64,000 bases of DNA. It comes from Saprospiraceae bacterium (GTDB taxonomy: Bacteria > Bacteroidota > Bacteroidia > Chitinophagales > Saprospiraceae). Below, piece after piece: positions 27,902-38,631 of this stretch. The translations under genes were made by a program, and so were the position numbers. How positions within the stretch are numbered: position 1 is the first letter of the stretch; every line of letters starts with the position of its first letter. The stretch covers positions 124,001 to 188,000 of the forward strand of contig JADJNW010000005.1 in the NCBI GenBank assembly GCA_016714085.1, written 5' to 3'. The notes beneath the pieces were generated by a model, which saw nothing but the letters and a program-made list of their open reading frames with translations, searched no databases and was not told the DNA's origin.

Positions 27902-28086
27902 GTCAGATGATTTTTGTTTTCATTTGTTGATACAAAATTATACAGTTTTCATTCACGAGTATTGAAAAAAAACGACATCGAGATCGCATAATGATGTGAT
28001 GGTTTTTGTTATCAGAATCATTTTTTCTATATTTTCAATTGTCTAATGTTAGCATTAGCTTTATTTCACATAAAAACTCTATTCTG

Positions 28087-31000
28087 ATGATAAGCAAACG
28101 AATCTTCCTTTTTTTGCTAGCAATGTTTATGAATGGCGTTGCAAGCGATTTATTTGCACAGCCAACTACTTCAACCAAACCGGTTTTTGATTCCAAATTT
28201 TACAACAAGATGGAATGGCGCAATATCGGGCCCCTGCGCGGTGGTCGTTCCTTAGGTTGCACGGGGAGTCCCGGTCGCCCCAATGAATATTACTTCGGTG
28301 CTACAGGCGGTGGTTTGTGGAAAACAGTAGATGGTGGCCAAAATTGGTTTCCCGTCACCGATGGGCAGGTCACAAGCTCTTCGGTAGGCGCGGTTGCTGT
28401 GGCTGAGACCAATCCTGATATTGTTTATATCGGTATGGGCGAAACGCAATTGCGCGGTAGTATCACACAAGGAGATGGGGTGTATAAATCAAGCGATGGA
28501 GGTAAAACCTGGCGGCATCTGGGTTTGAAAGAAACGCAAGCAATTTCAAGAGTCCGTGTGCATCCTACCAATCCTGATATTGTTTATGTAGCGGCTTTGG
28601 GGCATCCTTATGGCGATAACGAAGAACGCGGCGTGTTCCGTTCCACAGATGGTGGCAACACTTGGAAGAAAGTTTTATATGTAAGCCCAAAAGCGGGCGC
28701 TGCCGATTTGATTATTGATCGTAATAACCCGAAAGTAATTTACGCCACGACCTGGCAAGTATATCGAAAAGCCTGGAAAATGTGGGGTGGTGGCCCGGAT
28801 TGTAAACTTTGGAAATCGCTGGATGGCGGGGACACCTGGATTGATTTAACCAAAAATCCCGGAATGCCCAAAGAGCCAATTGGCAAAATCGGGATTACGG
28901 TTTCACCTGTGAATTCAAATCGCCTTTGGGCAATCGTAGAAGCCAATGATGGCGGCGTTTATCGCTCGGATGACGGCGGCTGGACTTGGAATCGCACGAA
29001 CGAAGAGCGGAAATTGCGCCAACGCGCTTTTTACTATTCGAGAATATACGCCGATCCTTGGGATGAGAATACCGTATATTGTCTGAATGTTGATTTTTTT
29101 AAATCCACGGACGGCGGTGTAAAATTTGATATTGAAATAAATCCGCCGCACGGCGATAATCACGATCTCTGGATTGATCCAAACAACCCAATGCGCATGA
29201 TTAGTTCCAATGATGGCGGGGGTTGCGTTTCTGTCAATGGAGGTGAAACATGGACGGAGCAAGATTATTGTACAACTCAATTGTATCATGTTACGACCAC
29301 CAGCGATGTACCTTATCACGTAGCAGGCGCACAACAAGATAATTCGACTTTGGCCATTCCCAGCGATGGCTGGAGAAATATGCTCGCCGGAGGGCCGAAT
29401 CACGGCTGGTATTATGGTGTAGGTGGCGGGGAGAGTGGTTACATCACTCAATCACCTACTGATCCTGATATTTTTTATGCAGGTAGTCAAGGTGCATTAT
29501 TAACACGGTATAATCGAAAAACTGGACAAGTCCGTGATATTCAAGTATATCCGCGTTTTTTCTCGGGCGAACCAGCCAGTGCCTTGCCCGAGCGTTGGCA
29601 GTGGACTTATCCGATTGTTTTTTCTCCGAAAGACCCTAATATATTATACACTTGTTCTCAACACGTTTGGAAAACGACCGACGATGGACAAAGTTGGGAA
29701 AAAATCAGCCCTGATTTGACTTACGCCGACCCTGAAACCCTTGGTCCAACAGGCGGTGTCATCACAAATGATATGAACGGGCCAGAGATTTACGCGACTG
29801 TTTTTGCGCTGGCGCCCTCTTTTCACGATGTGAATACAATTTGGGCGGGTTCGGATGATGGAAAAATCCATATCACCCGTAACGGTGGTAAGAATTGGAC
29901 CGATATTACACCCAAAGATTTGCCGAAGTTTTCTCGTGTGAGCATCATAGACGAATCGCGCCACAATCCAGGCACAGCCTACATTGCAGCCAATCGCTAC
30001 CAGGTAGATGACCGCCAACCTTATGTTTTCAGGACGACCGATTATGGTAAAACCTGGACGAAGATTATTACAGGCATTGCCGATGGGCACTTTGCGCGCG
30101 CGGTACAGGAAGACCATGTGCGCCCGGGATTGTTGTTCTTAGGAACAGAGCATGGTGCTTATATTTCATTCAATAATGGTGACTTTTGGCAGCCTTTACA
30201 ATTGAATTTGCCTGATACGCCTATTCGGGATTTGGTAGTAAAGATGACGATGTGGTACTCGGCACGCACGGTCGCGGTTTTTGGATTTTGGATGATATCA
30301 ATCCTTTGCGGCAATTGACGCAAGATATTGCTAAACAGGAGGTTATCTTTTTTCAACCTAGCGATCCGATTCGAGGTGTTTATAACTTAGTCCTGCAATA
30401 TTATTTGGAAAAGCCTTTGGATTCTTTGAAAATCGAAATTTTAGATGGTCAGAATCAGGTTATTGAAACTTTCATTGGCAAAAAAGCAGAAGGAAATCGT
30501 CGTGGGCAAGGAGGCTCATCACCTGCTGTCACTGCCGGATTGAATGATTTTAGTTGGAATTTGCGATACCCTGGCGCTACGACTTTTGAAGGCATGATTA
30601 TTTGGAGCGGACGCCCGCAGGTTGGCCCAAAAGCACCACTCGGCAATTATCAAGTGCGTTTCACAGCTGGCAATTATAGCAAAACCTATCCTTTTTCGAT
30701 CAAAATAGATCCGAATCTAAAAGGCGTGACCGAAGCTGATTTAAAAGAACAGTTTGACTTGGCTGTAAAAATTAAAAATAAAGAAAGCGCTGCAAATGAA
30801 GCAGTTATCCGCATTCGAGACATTCGCAAACAAGTGAATGCACGTGAGAAAGAAGCTAACGACGCCGCTCTTTCAGACATGGCTAAAGCGATGCTGGAAA
30901 AACTGCGCGTGATCGAAGAAGATTTGTACCAAGTGCGCAATCAGAGCGGGCAAGACCCACTCAATTTTCCGATCAAACTCAACAACCGCCTGTCCTCTCT

Positions 31001-31187
31001 ACGACGGAGCATAGAAACCGGCGATGCTCGCCCGACCAGTGGCGCGTACAAAGTCTTTGAGGAATTGTCGAAAGAATTGGAAGGGCATTTGAGCAAATTG
31101 GATGCCGTGATAAAAACGGATTTGCCGAAATTAAATGGATTATTGACTGCAAAGAACTTTAAAACAGTAGCCGATACGAAGAAATAA
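28087..31187 (+). pseudogene. VPS10/BNR-repeat (sialidase-like propeller) secreted protein, single-base frameshift
   Basis: The locus encodes about 1033 residues: a signal peptide (MISKRIFLFLLAMFMNGVASD), a large beta-propeller with many BNR/Asp-box repeats (STDGGNTWKKV, SLDGGDTWIDL, RSDDGGWTWNRT, TTDDGQSWEKI, TRNGGKNWTDI), and a C-terminal helical tail. The frame breaks near 30238-30246: the first part ends at 30318, while LGTHGRGFWILDDINPLRQL continues one base over. Adding one A to an AAA codon gives 1034 whole codons, so one missing base is enough. Proteins of this type are exported glycosidase-like propellers of unclear substrate. ATG 28087 is the first start with a signal peptide. Confidence 0.85.
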
Positions 31188-31200
31188 GTTGTATATAAGT

Positions 31201-31225
31201 GTCCTACGGCTTCAAGCCGTAGGAC
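31201..31225. terminator. Perfect 12-bp dyad between convergent genes
   Basis: GTCCTACGGCTT and AAGCCGTAGGAC are exact complements around a single base, giving about 10 pairs and a 5-nt loop. It lies between two convergent genes and likely stops transcription from both sides, although no clear T run follows. Confidence 0.6.
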
Positions 31226-31235
31226 ACATTGGTGT

Positions 31236-31979
31236 CTAATTCTTAATCCTTCCATCAATTGGTGCGCGGAGTTGCCGACCTTGAGCGGTCTCTTTTTCTA
31301 CATATTCTATAATCGCATCTCGCAAGAATTTGCCAATGTCTTCGTGCTTTTTGTCTATAAAAAACGTACAGTCGTCACCGCCATTCGCTACGTAATCACT
31401 CACACCGATTTTATAAATCCGGCCTTCTTCGATAGGCTGACCTTTGATTGTAATATTCTGTGGCTTACCATTTTTAATTACAAAACGTAAATGTTTGCTC
31501 ACTGGAATGCCTCCATCTGCTGCAATTTTGTCAATAAATAGGCGTAAAGTAGCAGCGTCCACATGCACCACCGTTATCATATTATCAAAAGGCATCAATT
31601 CATAAATTTTTCCACGTGTTATTTCCCCTTTTTGAATTTCAGGGATGCGAATGCCCCCGTAATTCACGCTTGCAAAATCAAGATCAGATTTGGTATATTC
31701 ATAAATTTGCTCATACAGTAAATCTGACATCCAATTCCCCAAAGTGCTTTCTGGCTTGGCTTTGTACATAGGCTCAGCCGCTACGCCGATTACTTGATTC
31801 ATTTCAGCATCCAGTTTGACTTTGTACGGCGCAATCAGATTTTCGATGGAAGCATCAGCAGCAACCACGGTCGTATCAGCCATCCGATAGCCTTGCGGCT
31901 GAATTTCAGCTAAATGATTGGTCTTACAAGCAGAAAGCGAAACGATGACAAGTAGTATAAAGAGCAATGCACGATTCAT
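31236..31979 (-). CDS. 5'-nucleotidase C-terminal domain lipoprotein
   Basis: A 247-residue lipoprotein (signal ILLVIVSLSAC) that contains only the substrate-binding domain of UshA-type nucleotidases: ESTLGNWMSDLLYEQIYE, DFASVNYGGIRIPEIQKGEITRGKIYELMPFDNMI and YKIGVSDYVANGGDDC. In full enzymes this domain brings the nucleotide to a metallophosphoesterase domain. Such a partner, without this domain, is at 9167-10108. The two halves are often adjacent in this phylum (from memory); here they are 21 kb apart. The ATG at 31979 is chosen because it gives the lipobox signal. Confidence 0.85.
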   Translation of the reverse strand: MNRALLFILLVIVSLSACKTNHLAEIQPQGYRMADTTVVAADASIENLIAPYKVKLDAEMNQVIGVAAEPMYKAKPESTLGNWMSDLLYEQIYEYTKSDLDFASVNYGGIRIPEIQKGEITRGKIYELMPFDNMITVVHVDAATLRLFIDKIAADGGIPVSKHLRFVIKNGKPQNITIKGQPIEEGRIYKIGVSDYVANGGDDCTFFIDKKHEDIGKFLRDAIIEYVEKETAQGRQLRAPIDGRIKN

Positions 31980-32090
31980 ATTAAGTGGATTGTGTTGCAA
32001 AAGTAACGACAAATGCCTAAAAGAAATGTTGTTTCGGATTTAAATTACTGTAAAAGTTCAAAACAATTCTCTTGAACTTTAGTGTTTTCT

Positions 32091-32098
32091 TATTTTTG
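32091..32098 (+). promoter_or_regulatory. -7 box TATTTTTG before the glycosyltransferase
   Basis: TATTTTTG fits TAnnTTTG and a TTG lies 16 nt upstream (32072-32074), shorter than the usual 19. It lies 90 nt upstream of the ATG at 32189. Confidence 0.4.
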
Positions 32099-32188
32099 CC
32101 TTGGTTTTTGGAGATGCCGGAACAGAAAAGTAGGGAAGTCGAACTTCCATTTCTCAGCTCTAAAAATCAGGTATGACATATAGATTGC

Positions 32189-33844
32189 ATGAAAAACGAA
32201 CGACTCCAATATTCACTCTTATTCGCTGCGCTTGGCGCGATTTTTTACATTCCATTCCTGGGCGGGGTGCATTTATTCGATTGGGATGAAGTTAATTTTG
32301 CTGAAATCAGCCGCGAAATGTTGGTGCTGGACGAATACTTGCAGGTGCATGTGAATTTTGATCCATTTTGGGAAAAGCCTCCATTTTTCTTTTGGCTGCA
32401 AGCTTTGGGAATGGCGGTGTTTGGGGTGGGAGAGTTCGCTGCTCGACTGCCAAATGCAATTTGTGGGGTACTTACTTTGGTGCTGCTGTTTAATATTGGA
32501 AAAACGATAAAAGATACACGTTTCGGGATTATTTGGGCGGGGACTTATTTCGGTTCGATCTTACCATTTTTATATTTTAAATCCGGGATTATCGATCCAT
32601 GGTTTAATCTATTCATTTTCTTAGGCTTATACTTTTTTATTTTATCTTATTGGAAAAGAGAGAAAACGGAAGGCATTACCCTTAACAAAAGCCATTGGTT
32701 TTACCTCTTGATCGGGGGCTTGATGATTGGCTTGGGCATCCTGACTAAAGGGCCGGTTGCTTATCTGATTGCTGCGCTTACGATGGCGGTGTATTGGGTA
32801 TATCAGCGATTTCGTTTTTATGTGAATGTGCCTCATTTTCTGTTCTTTACGCTGATTTCTTTTGCTATTGCCGCCATTTGGTATGGATCATTTTTTATAG
32901 ATCAATTTGAAGCCTTTAATAAATATCAATATCGCCTTTTAAGTACGCCAGATGCAGGGCATAAAGGCTTCCCAGGGTATCATTTTGCTGTAGTGCTGGT
33001 TGGATGTTTTCCGGCTTCTATTTTTGCAATTCGTTCCTTTTTTAAAGGCGTGGAACAAAAATCAAGGGCTGTGCAAGATTTCACCATTTGGATGAAATTC
33101 TTGTTTTGGGTGGTACTTATTTTATTTACCATTGTAAAATCCAAGATCGTTCATTACTCTTCCATGAGTTATTACCCGCTTACTTTTTTAGCGGCGTTAA
33201 TAATATATAATATTATTGAAGGAAATATTACATTGAACCGCTGGATGCGTATTGGATTATGGACAACTGCAAGCCTTTATTTGATTGTGGTTTTTGCCTT
33301 ACCTTATGCCGGATTTAATATTGAATTAATTAAACCTTTATTTAGTAAAGATGCTTTCGCTTTAGCAAATCTTGAAGCGCAGGTGCATTGGACGGGCTGG
33401 GAAGTACTTCCCGGAATTGCATTACTGGCATTAATGATTTTTTTTATGCGAATGGTGTTGAAAGGCAATAGAATGCAAGGGTTTGCAGTGCTTTTCGGCG
33501 GCACGGCGATTTTTGTAATGCTTACCCTTTTTTCATTCGTAAAGCGCATCGAAGGCTATTCGCAACGAGCGGCGGTGGAGTTTTTTGAAAGTAAAGCCAA
33601 TGAAGATTGTTATTTGATGACCTACGGCTATAAATCTTATGTCCATTTGTTTTATGGAAAACCGCAAAACGGTAATAAATGCTGCTTTAAAGAGGAAGCT
33701 TGTACGCAAAAATTATTACACGAGCCATTGGATAAACCCGCTTACATTGTCACCAAAATAACCAAAGTAAATGAATTAAAAGACTTGCCGGGCATGATAG
33801 AAATTGGCCGTAAAAATGGCTTTGTGTTTTTTAAGCGGGAATAA
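32189..33844 (+). CDS. GT39/ArnT-like membrane glycosyltransferase
   Basis: A 551-residue polytopic membrane protein with about 11-12 hydrophobic helices. Just after the first helix it has HLFDWDEVNFAEISREML, the acidic motif of GT-C fold transferases (dolichyl-phosphate mannosyltransferase/ArnT). FGVGEFAARLPNAICGVLT and GLGILTKGPVAYLIA are also typical. It would transfer a sugar from a polyprenyl-phosphate donor to an acceptor on the periplasmic side, such as lipid A or glycoproteins. The acceptor cannot be told from context, as neighbours are unrelated. Confidence 0.88.
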   Translation: MKNERLQYSLLFAALGAIFYIPFLGGVHLFDWDEVNFAEISREMLVLDEYLQVHVNFDPFWEKPPFFFWLQALGMAVFGVGEFAARLPNAICGVLTLVLLFNIGKTIKDTRFGIIWAGTYFGSILPFLYFKSGIIDPWFNLFIFLGLYFFILSYWKREKTEGITLNKSHWFYLLIGGLMIGLGILTKGPVAYLIAALTMAVYWVYQRFRFYVNVPHFLFFTLISFAIAAIWYGSFFIDQFEAFNKYQYRLLSTPDAGHKGFPGYHFAVVLVGCFPASIFAIRSFFKGVEQKSRAVQDFTIWMKFLFWVVLILFTIVKSKIVHYSSMSYYPLTFLAALIIYNIIEGNITLNRWMRIGLWTTASLYLIVVFALPYAGFNIELIKPLFSKDAFALANLEAQVHWTGWEVLPGIALLALMIFFMRMVLKGNRMQGFAVLFGGTAIFVMLTLFSFVKRIEGYSQRAAVEFFESKANEDCYLMTYGYKSYVHLFYGKPQNGNKCCFKEEACTQKLLHEPLDKPAYIVTKITKVNELKDLPGMIEIGRKNGFVFFKRE

Positions 33845-33846
33845 TA

Positions 33847-34449
33847 TTATTGTAATAAAACATCACGAAATACATCTTCCATCGGTAAGTCAAAATCATC
33901 GAAGATGCCAATCTTTGCAGTATCTCCAGCAACATAAGGGCGAGGATCACCGATGTAATATCCTTTATTATTTAATCTGTAAATAAGTAAAGTTTGCTCG
34001 TGCGGATGTACCACCCAATATTCTTGTACGCCGGCGTGTTCATATATTTCAAATTTTTCTTTCAAATCCTTTCGGGAAGTGCCAGGAGAGAGAATTTCAA
34101 TAATCCAATCCGGTGCGCCCAGGCAGCCACGCATTTCCAATTTACTGCTATCGCATACGACACATATATCCGGCTGCACTACGGTATCAATTTCATTATC
34201 TTTTTTTCGTTTGGGCGGTAATGGTAAAATTACATCGAACGGAGCGTGAAATACCTGGCAAGGTTTACCGTACAAATAATGAAAAATTAACCCATGTAAG
34301 TTACTGGAAATCTTTTGGTGATAAAGATTTGGCGCTGGAGACATCTTAAAAACCTTACCTCGAATCAGCTCGACCATTTCGTCAAACGTCCAGGTAACAT
34401 AATCCGCGTAAGTATATTTTTTGGATAAATCTAAATCCTGAAACTTCAT
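33847..34449 (-). CDS. Uma2-family (DUF820) PD-(D/E)XK protein
   Basis: A 200-residue restriction-endonuclease-like protein. PDICVVCD, APDWIIEILSPGTSRKDLKEKFEIYEHAGVQEYWVVHP gives the core: Asp, then Glu-x-Leu-Ser in place of ExK, as is usual in this family. Its role is unknown; many copies occur in cyanobacteria and some Bacteroidota and have been linked to mobile DNA. It ends 2 bp from the convergent glycosyltransferase gene. Confidence 0.85.
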   Translation of the reverse strand: MKFQDLDLSKKYTYADYVTWTFDEMVELIRGKVFKMSPAPNLYHQKISSNLHGLIFHYLYGKPCQVFHAPFDVILPLPPKRKKDNEIDTVVQPDICVVCDSSKLEMRGCLGAPDWIIEILSPGTSRKDLKEKFEIYEHAGVQEYWVVHPHEQTLLIYRLNNKGYYIGDPRPYVAGDTAKIGIFDDFDLPMEDVFRDVLLQ

Positions 34450-34495
34450 TTTTTATGCTTTTATTAAAGCAAGTTAAGCTTTTTTATAATAAAAA

Positions 34496-35887
34496 TCACA
34501 AGCTTTGCCTAATTGCTTCTACTTCTTCAATCGTTTTGGGGATTGGATTACCAAGTATTTTAGAGCCGTTTTCGGTAATTAAAATATTATCCTCGATGCG
34601 AATGCCTCCAAATGTACGGTAAGCGCTTAATTTATCATAATTAATAAAATCTTTATATTTATTATCTTTTTGCCAAAGATCAATTAACTCGGGAATAAAA
34701 TAAATGCCCGGTTCTACGGTCAGAACGAAGCCTGGGTGTAATTTTTTAGCTAAACGTAAAGATTTCAAACCAAACTGCGTACTGCGTTGCACCGTATCAT
34801 CATATCCAATATAATTCTCACCTAAATCTTCCATATCATGCACATCCAAGCCCATCATGTGACCCAAGCCATGCGGAAAAAATAACGCGTGTGCGCCTTC
34901 GCTCACGGCATCATCCACATTTCCTTTCATCAAACCCAAGTCCTTCAAGCCCTCAGCGATGGTTTTTGCAGCTTGTAAATGAACATCTAAATATCGGACG
35001 CCAGCGCGCGAAGCTTCAATGGAAGTAATTTCCGTTTTTAATACAATATTATAAATATCTTTTTGTTGGGAAATAAATGTTTTATCCACCGGAAAAGTAC
35101 GTGTAATATCACCGGCATAACGACTCGGCGACTCCGAACCAAAATCGCCTAATACCAACTGTCCGCTCTGTAAAGTATTGCCATAATAATGATTATGTAA
35201 TGTTTGTCCATTAATTGTAAGAATAACAGAATACGCAGGATAACCTTCATTGGACATGGAAACGCCCTCCACAATACCTCTTAATTCTGCTTCTTTGATG
35301 CCCGGACGCGCGTGGCGCATGGCTGCCAGATGCATTTTCCCGGAGATATTCACTGCTTTTTCAATTTCGATGATTTCTTCGGGTGTCTTTATAGAACGCT
35401 GCGCAATTACAGCTTTTATTAATTCAATCGAAGCATGATTATTAATTTCATTAACCGGAATGCCCAACCATTCACTTAATTTTATATTATTTTCACCGCG
35501 ATAAGGCGGGAGATAATGAATATGGCGATTTTGTGATTGCGCAATTTGAAGCGTTTTTATAATAGCGTTATAAGATTTAGTATCCGTGATGCCACTTTTT
35601 GAAGCTATTTCAGCAATAGTTGGCTGCGGCCCCATCCAAACGATATAATCAATTGAAAAATCGTCGCCGAATAAAGTGGTCGTGCCAGCGTCCACGTCAA
35701 TAATAGCAGCAAGGTGCGGCTGATCAATGCCGATATAATATAAAAAACTGCTGTCTTGCCGAAACGGATAATAATTATCAAGATAATTGATCGGGCTTTC
35801 TACATTGCCGGGCAATAGAATAATGCCCGAACCAATCTGCTGTTGCAATTGCGCTCGGCGATTGACATACGTTTCTTTATTGAACAT
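34496..35887 (-). CDS. pepP: Xaa-Pro aminopeptidase
   Basis: A 463-residue M24 metallopeptidase that removes N-terminal residues before proline. The N-terminal domain includes GSGIILLPGNVESPINYLDNYYPFRQDSSFLYYIG. The pita-bread catalytic domain shows the five ligands in LGDFGSESPSRYAGDITRTFPV (two Asp), HGLGHMMGLDVHD (His), VEPGIYF (Glu) and GGIRIEDN (Glu). Length is normal. It is the second gene of a probable operon after the bifunctional nuclease gene, 29 bp away. Confidence 0.92.
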   Translation of the reverse strand: MFNKETYVNRRAQLQQQIGSGIILLPGNVESPINYLDNYYPFRQDSSFLYYIGIDQPHLAAIIDVDAGTTTLFGDDFSIDYIVWMGPQPTIAEIASKSGITDTKSYNAIIKTLQIAQSQNRHIHYLPPYRGENNIKLSEWLGIPVNEINNHASIELIKAVIAQRSIKTPEEIIEIEKAVNISGKMHLAAMRHARPGIKEAELRGIVEGVSMSNEGYPAYSVILTINGQTLHNHYYGNTLQSGQLVLGDFGSESPSRYAGDITRTFPVDKTFISQQKDIYNIVLKTEITSIEASRAGVRYLDVHLQAAKTIAEGLKDLGLMKGNVDDAVSEGAHALFFPHGLGHMMGLDVHDMEDLGENYIGYDDTVQRSTQFGLKSLRLAKKLHPGFVLTVEPGIYFIPELIDLWQKDNKYKDFINYDKLSAYRTFGGIRIEDNILITENGSKILGNPIPKTIEEVEAIRQSL

Positions 35888-35916
35888 TTCGTTGAGTTTA
35901 GGAACTTGTCTAAAAT

Positions 35917-36504
35917 TTAGGATTTTTTTGCACGATTATTGAGTTCGTCCCGAATTTTTGCAGCTTTTTCATACTCTTCACTGGAGAGCGCTTCGTCCAG
36001 AAGTTTTTCCAAATCCCTTGTAGAATAAGATGACAAGGGCGAACCAGGACGCGGTGTCGAAGATGCTTCCCCAACCAATTCGTCTTCTTCGTCTTCCACT
36101 GCAATGGCTGCTTCATCGAGTACGCTTGCATTAGCAAAAATCGGACAACCAAAACGCACTGCTAATGCTATCGCATCGGAAGTACGCGAATCCACTTCAA
36201 GCGTAGAACCATCGGGTTTTATATATACCAAAGTAGCATAGAAAATGCCTTCCTGCAAGCTGGAAATGATGATTTCAAGCAAATAAACCTCCAGAGAAAC
36301 CAAAGATTCTTTGAATAAATCGTGCGTCATGGGGCGGTTGGGCTTGATGTCTTGCAAAGCCAAGGCAATTGCTTGTGCCTCAAAGCCGCCAATGACTACC
36401 GGAAGTCGCCGATTATCAAACTTTTCCTTTAGAATTACGACAAAACTGTTGGGCTGTGTTTCACTATTTACAAGCGCCAGTATATCCATTTCGATTTTTT
36501 CCAT
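35917..36504 (-). CDS. Bifunctional nuclease family protein with UvrB/C-like tail
   Basis: A 195-residue protein with an N-terminal DUF151/bifunctional nuclease domain (residues 1-130): VVILKEKFDNRRLPVVIGGFEAQAIALALQD, RPMTHDLFKESL and DSRTSDAIALAVRFGCPIFAN. A short C-terminal helix pair, LEKLLDEALSSEEYEKAAKIRDEL, matches the UvrB/UvrC interaction motif. The domain arrangement is common in Bacteroidota. The nuclease activity was shown for plant and a few bacterial members, so it is only presumed here. It lies upstream of pepP in one unit. Confidence 0.88.
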   Translation of the reverse strand: MEKIEMDILALVNSETQPNSFVVILKEKFDNRRLPVVIGGFEAQAIALALQDIKPNRPMTHDLFKESLVSLEVYLLEIIISSLQEGIFYATLVYIKPDGSTLEVDSRTSDAIALAVRFGCPIFANASVLDEAAIAVEDEEDELVGEASSTPRPGSPLSSYSTRDLEKLLDEALSSEEYEKAAKIRDELNNRAKKS

Positions 36505-36657
36505 ATCGTCTTGTGTTCAGCTTTAACTACTTCAAAATCAGTCCAATTACTGCGCTATCATTACAAATGCGCTTCAAAACGAAGACTTAATTTCGCCCTT
36601 TTATCGGAAACTTCAAAATCAAGACAAAGTTTTATTAAAACTTTGTGATTAAGAAAA

Positions 36658-37968
36658 TTATCCTTTTTTAGTAAATGATTCGGACGCGAGTTCCCGAATC
36701 GCCTTTACGAGCCAATCAAGATCATTAGTAGTTGTATAGACATTAGGTGTAATGCGTACTCCACTAATATTCTCCCATTCAATACCAACGGCATGGATGC
36801 GGTGTTTGTTGAATAGATAGCCTGCAACTTCGCCTGGTTTTTTGCCTTCCACCGAAAGCAATGCAATAGCGCATGCCCATTCTGGCTTGAGCGAAGTTTT
36901 CACAGATACACCCGGAAATTCCATCGCGCGCTCCGACCAGTAGTTCTTGAGATAATGCAAGCGTTTTTCTTTGCGTTCCATTCCAATCATGTGGTGGAAA
37001 TTGATGGCTTCGCCGATTGCTTGTTCAATAGCAAAAGATCGTGTACCCAGGTTTTCAAACTTGCGAATATCTTCACTTTCTGGGTCTGCGGCAGCAAAAT
37101 GCGGATATAGATTTTTGATTTTGTTTTTGCGAACATACAACATCCCGCTACCAAAGGGTGCACAAAGCCATTTGTGCAAACTGGTGGCGAGGTAATCGCA
37201 GTTTAAATCGTTGATTTTGAAGCCAAAATGTGCAAAGGAATGCGCTGCATCTACCAATACTTCGATACCACGTTTGTGGGCTTCATTCGCTATTTCCCGA
37301 ACAGGTAGAATTTGTCCAATCCAGTTAATCATTTGAGTGATATTCACCACCTTGGTTTTGCTTGTGAAAGCTTCTACGAATTTTTTGACAATCAAGGATT
37401 TATCTTCAATTGGAAAATCAAATGAAATCCATTTTAATACAATCCCGTCGCGCTTTTCGCGCTGCTTCCAGGCATTGATAACGTTTGGATAATCTTGCTT
37501 GGTGAGTACTACTTCATCCCCTTTTTCCAGGCGAAGCCCAAAAATGACCGTTTCCAAGCCTTCCGAAGAATTTCGATTAATAGCGATTTCTTCAGGATCA
37601 CAACCTGCAAGATCAGCCAGGCGCATCCGCAAAGGCTCGCGCCCTTGATCGAGGATATGCCACATATAGTGAGAAGGTGCTTCGTTGCTCATGCGATTAT
37701 AGCGTTCTACCGCTTCCTGCACCACTTTTGGTTGAGGACAAACCCCGCCGTTATTGAGGTTCATTATATTTGGGGATACGCTATAAGCTTGTTTGATTTG
37801 ATACCAGAAAGTTTCGTCGGTCATCATCTCTTCCGCAGAAGCGTTTTGATAATCGTCCAAAAGATGGAGGAAATTTTTGCCTTCCAGCGTATTAAAAAAA
37901 GGCGTAATCGCAGTGATACCAGCTAATCCGCTGAGTTTTTGCAAGAAATTTCTACGATTGGTAAACAT
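36658..37968 (-). CDS. Exported class V aminotransferase-fold PLP enzyme
   Basis: A 436-residue PLP protein with a twin-arginine-like start (NRRNFLQKLSGLAGITAITPFF). NNGGVCPQPKVVQEAVERYN, EIAINRNSSEGLETVIFGL, EVLVDAAHSFAHFGFKI and CDYLATSLHKWLCAPFGSGMLYV contain the PLP-contact Asp-His and the Schiff-base Lys (in HKW). It resembles isopenicillin-N-epimerase/cysteine-desulfurase-like proteins of unknown substrate. Export of a PLP enzyme by Tat is consistent with folding before secretion. Flanking genes give no pathway hint. Confidence 0.85.
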   Translation of the reverse strand: MFTNRRNFLQKLSGLAGITAITPFFNTLEGKNFLHLLDDYQNASAEEMMTDETFWYQIKQAYSVSPNIMNLNNGGVCPQPKVVQEAVERYNRMSNEAPSHYMWHILDQGREPLRMRLADLAGCDPEEIAINRNSSEGLETVIFGLRLEKGDEVVLTKQDYPNVINAWKQREKRDGIVLKWISFDFPIEDKSLIVKKFVEAFTSKTKVVNITQMINWIGQILPVREIANEAHKRGIEVLVDAAHSFAHFGFKINDLNCDYLATSLHKWLCAPFGSGMLYVRKNKIKNLYPHFAAADPESEDIRKFENLGTRSFAIEQAIGEAINFHHMIGMERKEKRLHYLKNYWSERAMEFPGVSVKTSLKPEWACAIALLSVEGKKPGEVAGYLFNKHRIHAVGIEWENISGVRITPNVYTTTNDLDWLVKAIRELASESFTKKG

Positions 37969-38012
37969 AAGCGTAGGGTTTAGGTGAAGTGCAATAAAAT
38001 AAAAATACCGTA

Positions 38013-38534
38013 TTAAAATAAAATAGCTGCCTCTTTCTTAATGGCTATCAGGGCTTTATCTATGGCGGTGACACCTCGTTTTTCAAGGATGCTCATAATG
38101 GCTTGGGCCAGTTCTTCGCTTTCAGCTTTCGGATCCACCAATTCATAAGCAAGGCTAATCGTATTCATCGAGTCGTCGCGGGAGAGTTTGATGATTTCCC
38201 AGAGCTGTTCTGACACATATACTTGTTGTGTAATATTATATTCATATTCTTGTTGAATCGCCAACATCAAGGTGGCACGAAATTGCGCGGAAGAAGTCCC
38301 TTCCTGGCGCAGACGCAGAATCAGACTGGGCAAAGCTATTCGTTCACAAAGCAAGGACAAACGTTCGTAGGCCTGCAGGCGTAGAGGTGTTGTCGTATTT
38401 TGCTGATTTTGCTTTAGTTCGATTTGCTTGATGGCCCTTTGATTATCCAAATACTGCTTCAATAAGAAGTAAGCTGTTGCCAAAACAATCAATCCGGGAA
38501 TCGTCAATTTAAAAATTTCGAGTACGGTGTCCAT
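38013..38534 (-). CDS. Uncharacterised membrane-anchored protein, 173 residues
   Basis: A single N-terminal transmembrane helix (IFKLTIPGLIVLATAYFLLKQYL) is followed by a coiled, basic stretch and a helical soluble domain (RLQAYERLSLLCERIALPSLILRLRQ, QQEYEYNITQQVYVSEQLWEIIKLSRD). I recognise this layout from Bacteroidota genomes but know no function. It lies 44 bp upstream of the class V enzyme gene on the same strand and may share its transcript. Confidence 0.75.
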   Translation of the reverse strand: MDTVLEIFKLTIPGLIVLATAYFLLKQYLDNQRAIKQIELKQNQQNTTTPLRLQAYERLSLLCERIALPSLILRLRQEGTSSAQFRATLMLAIQQEYEYNITQQVYVSEQLWEIIKLSRDDSMNTISLAYELVDPKAESEELAQAIMSILEKRGVTAIDKALIAIKKEAAILF

Positions 38535-38631
38535 TCAGTCTTTAATTTGTCAATCAACAAAAATACGTGCTTGCGGCGCTTTTCCAAATTAATTTGATGG
38601 ATTATATCATAAGTCTTGAACCAAAAGGACT

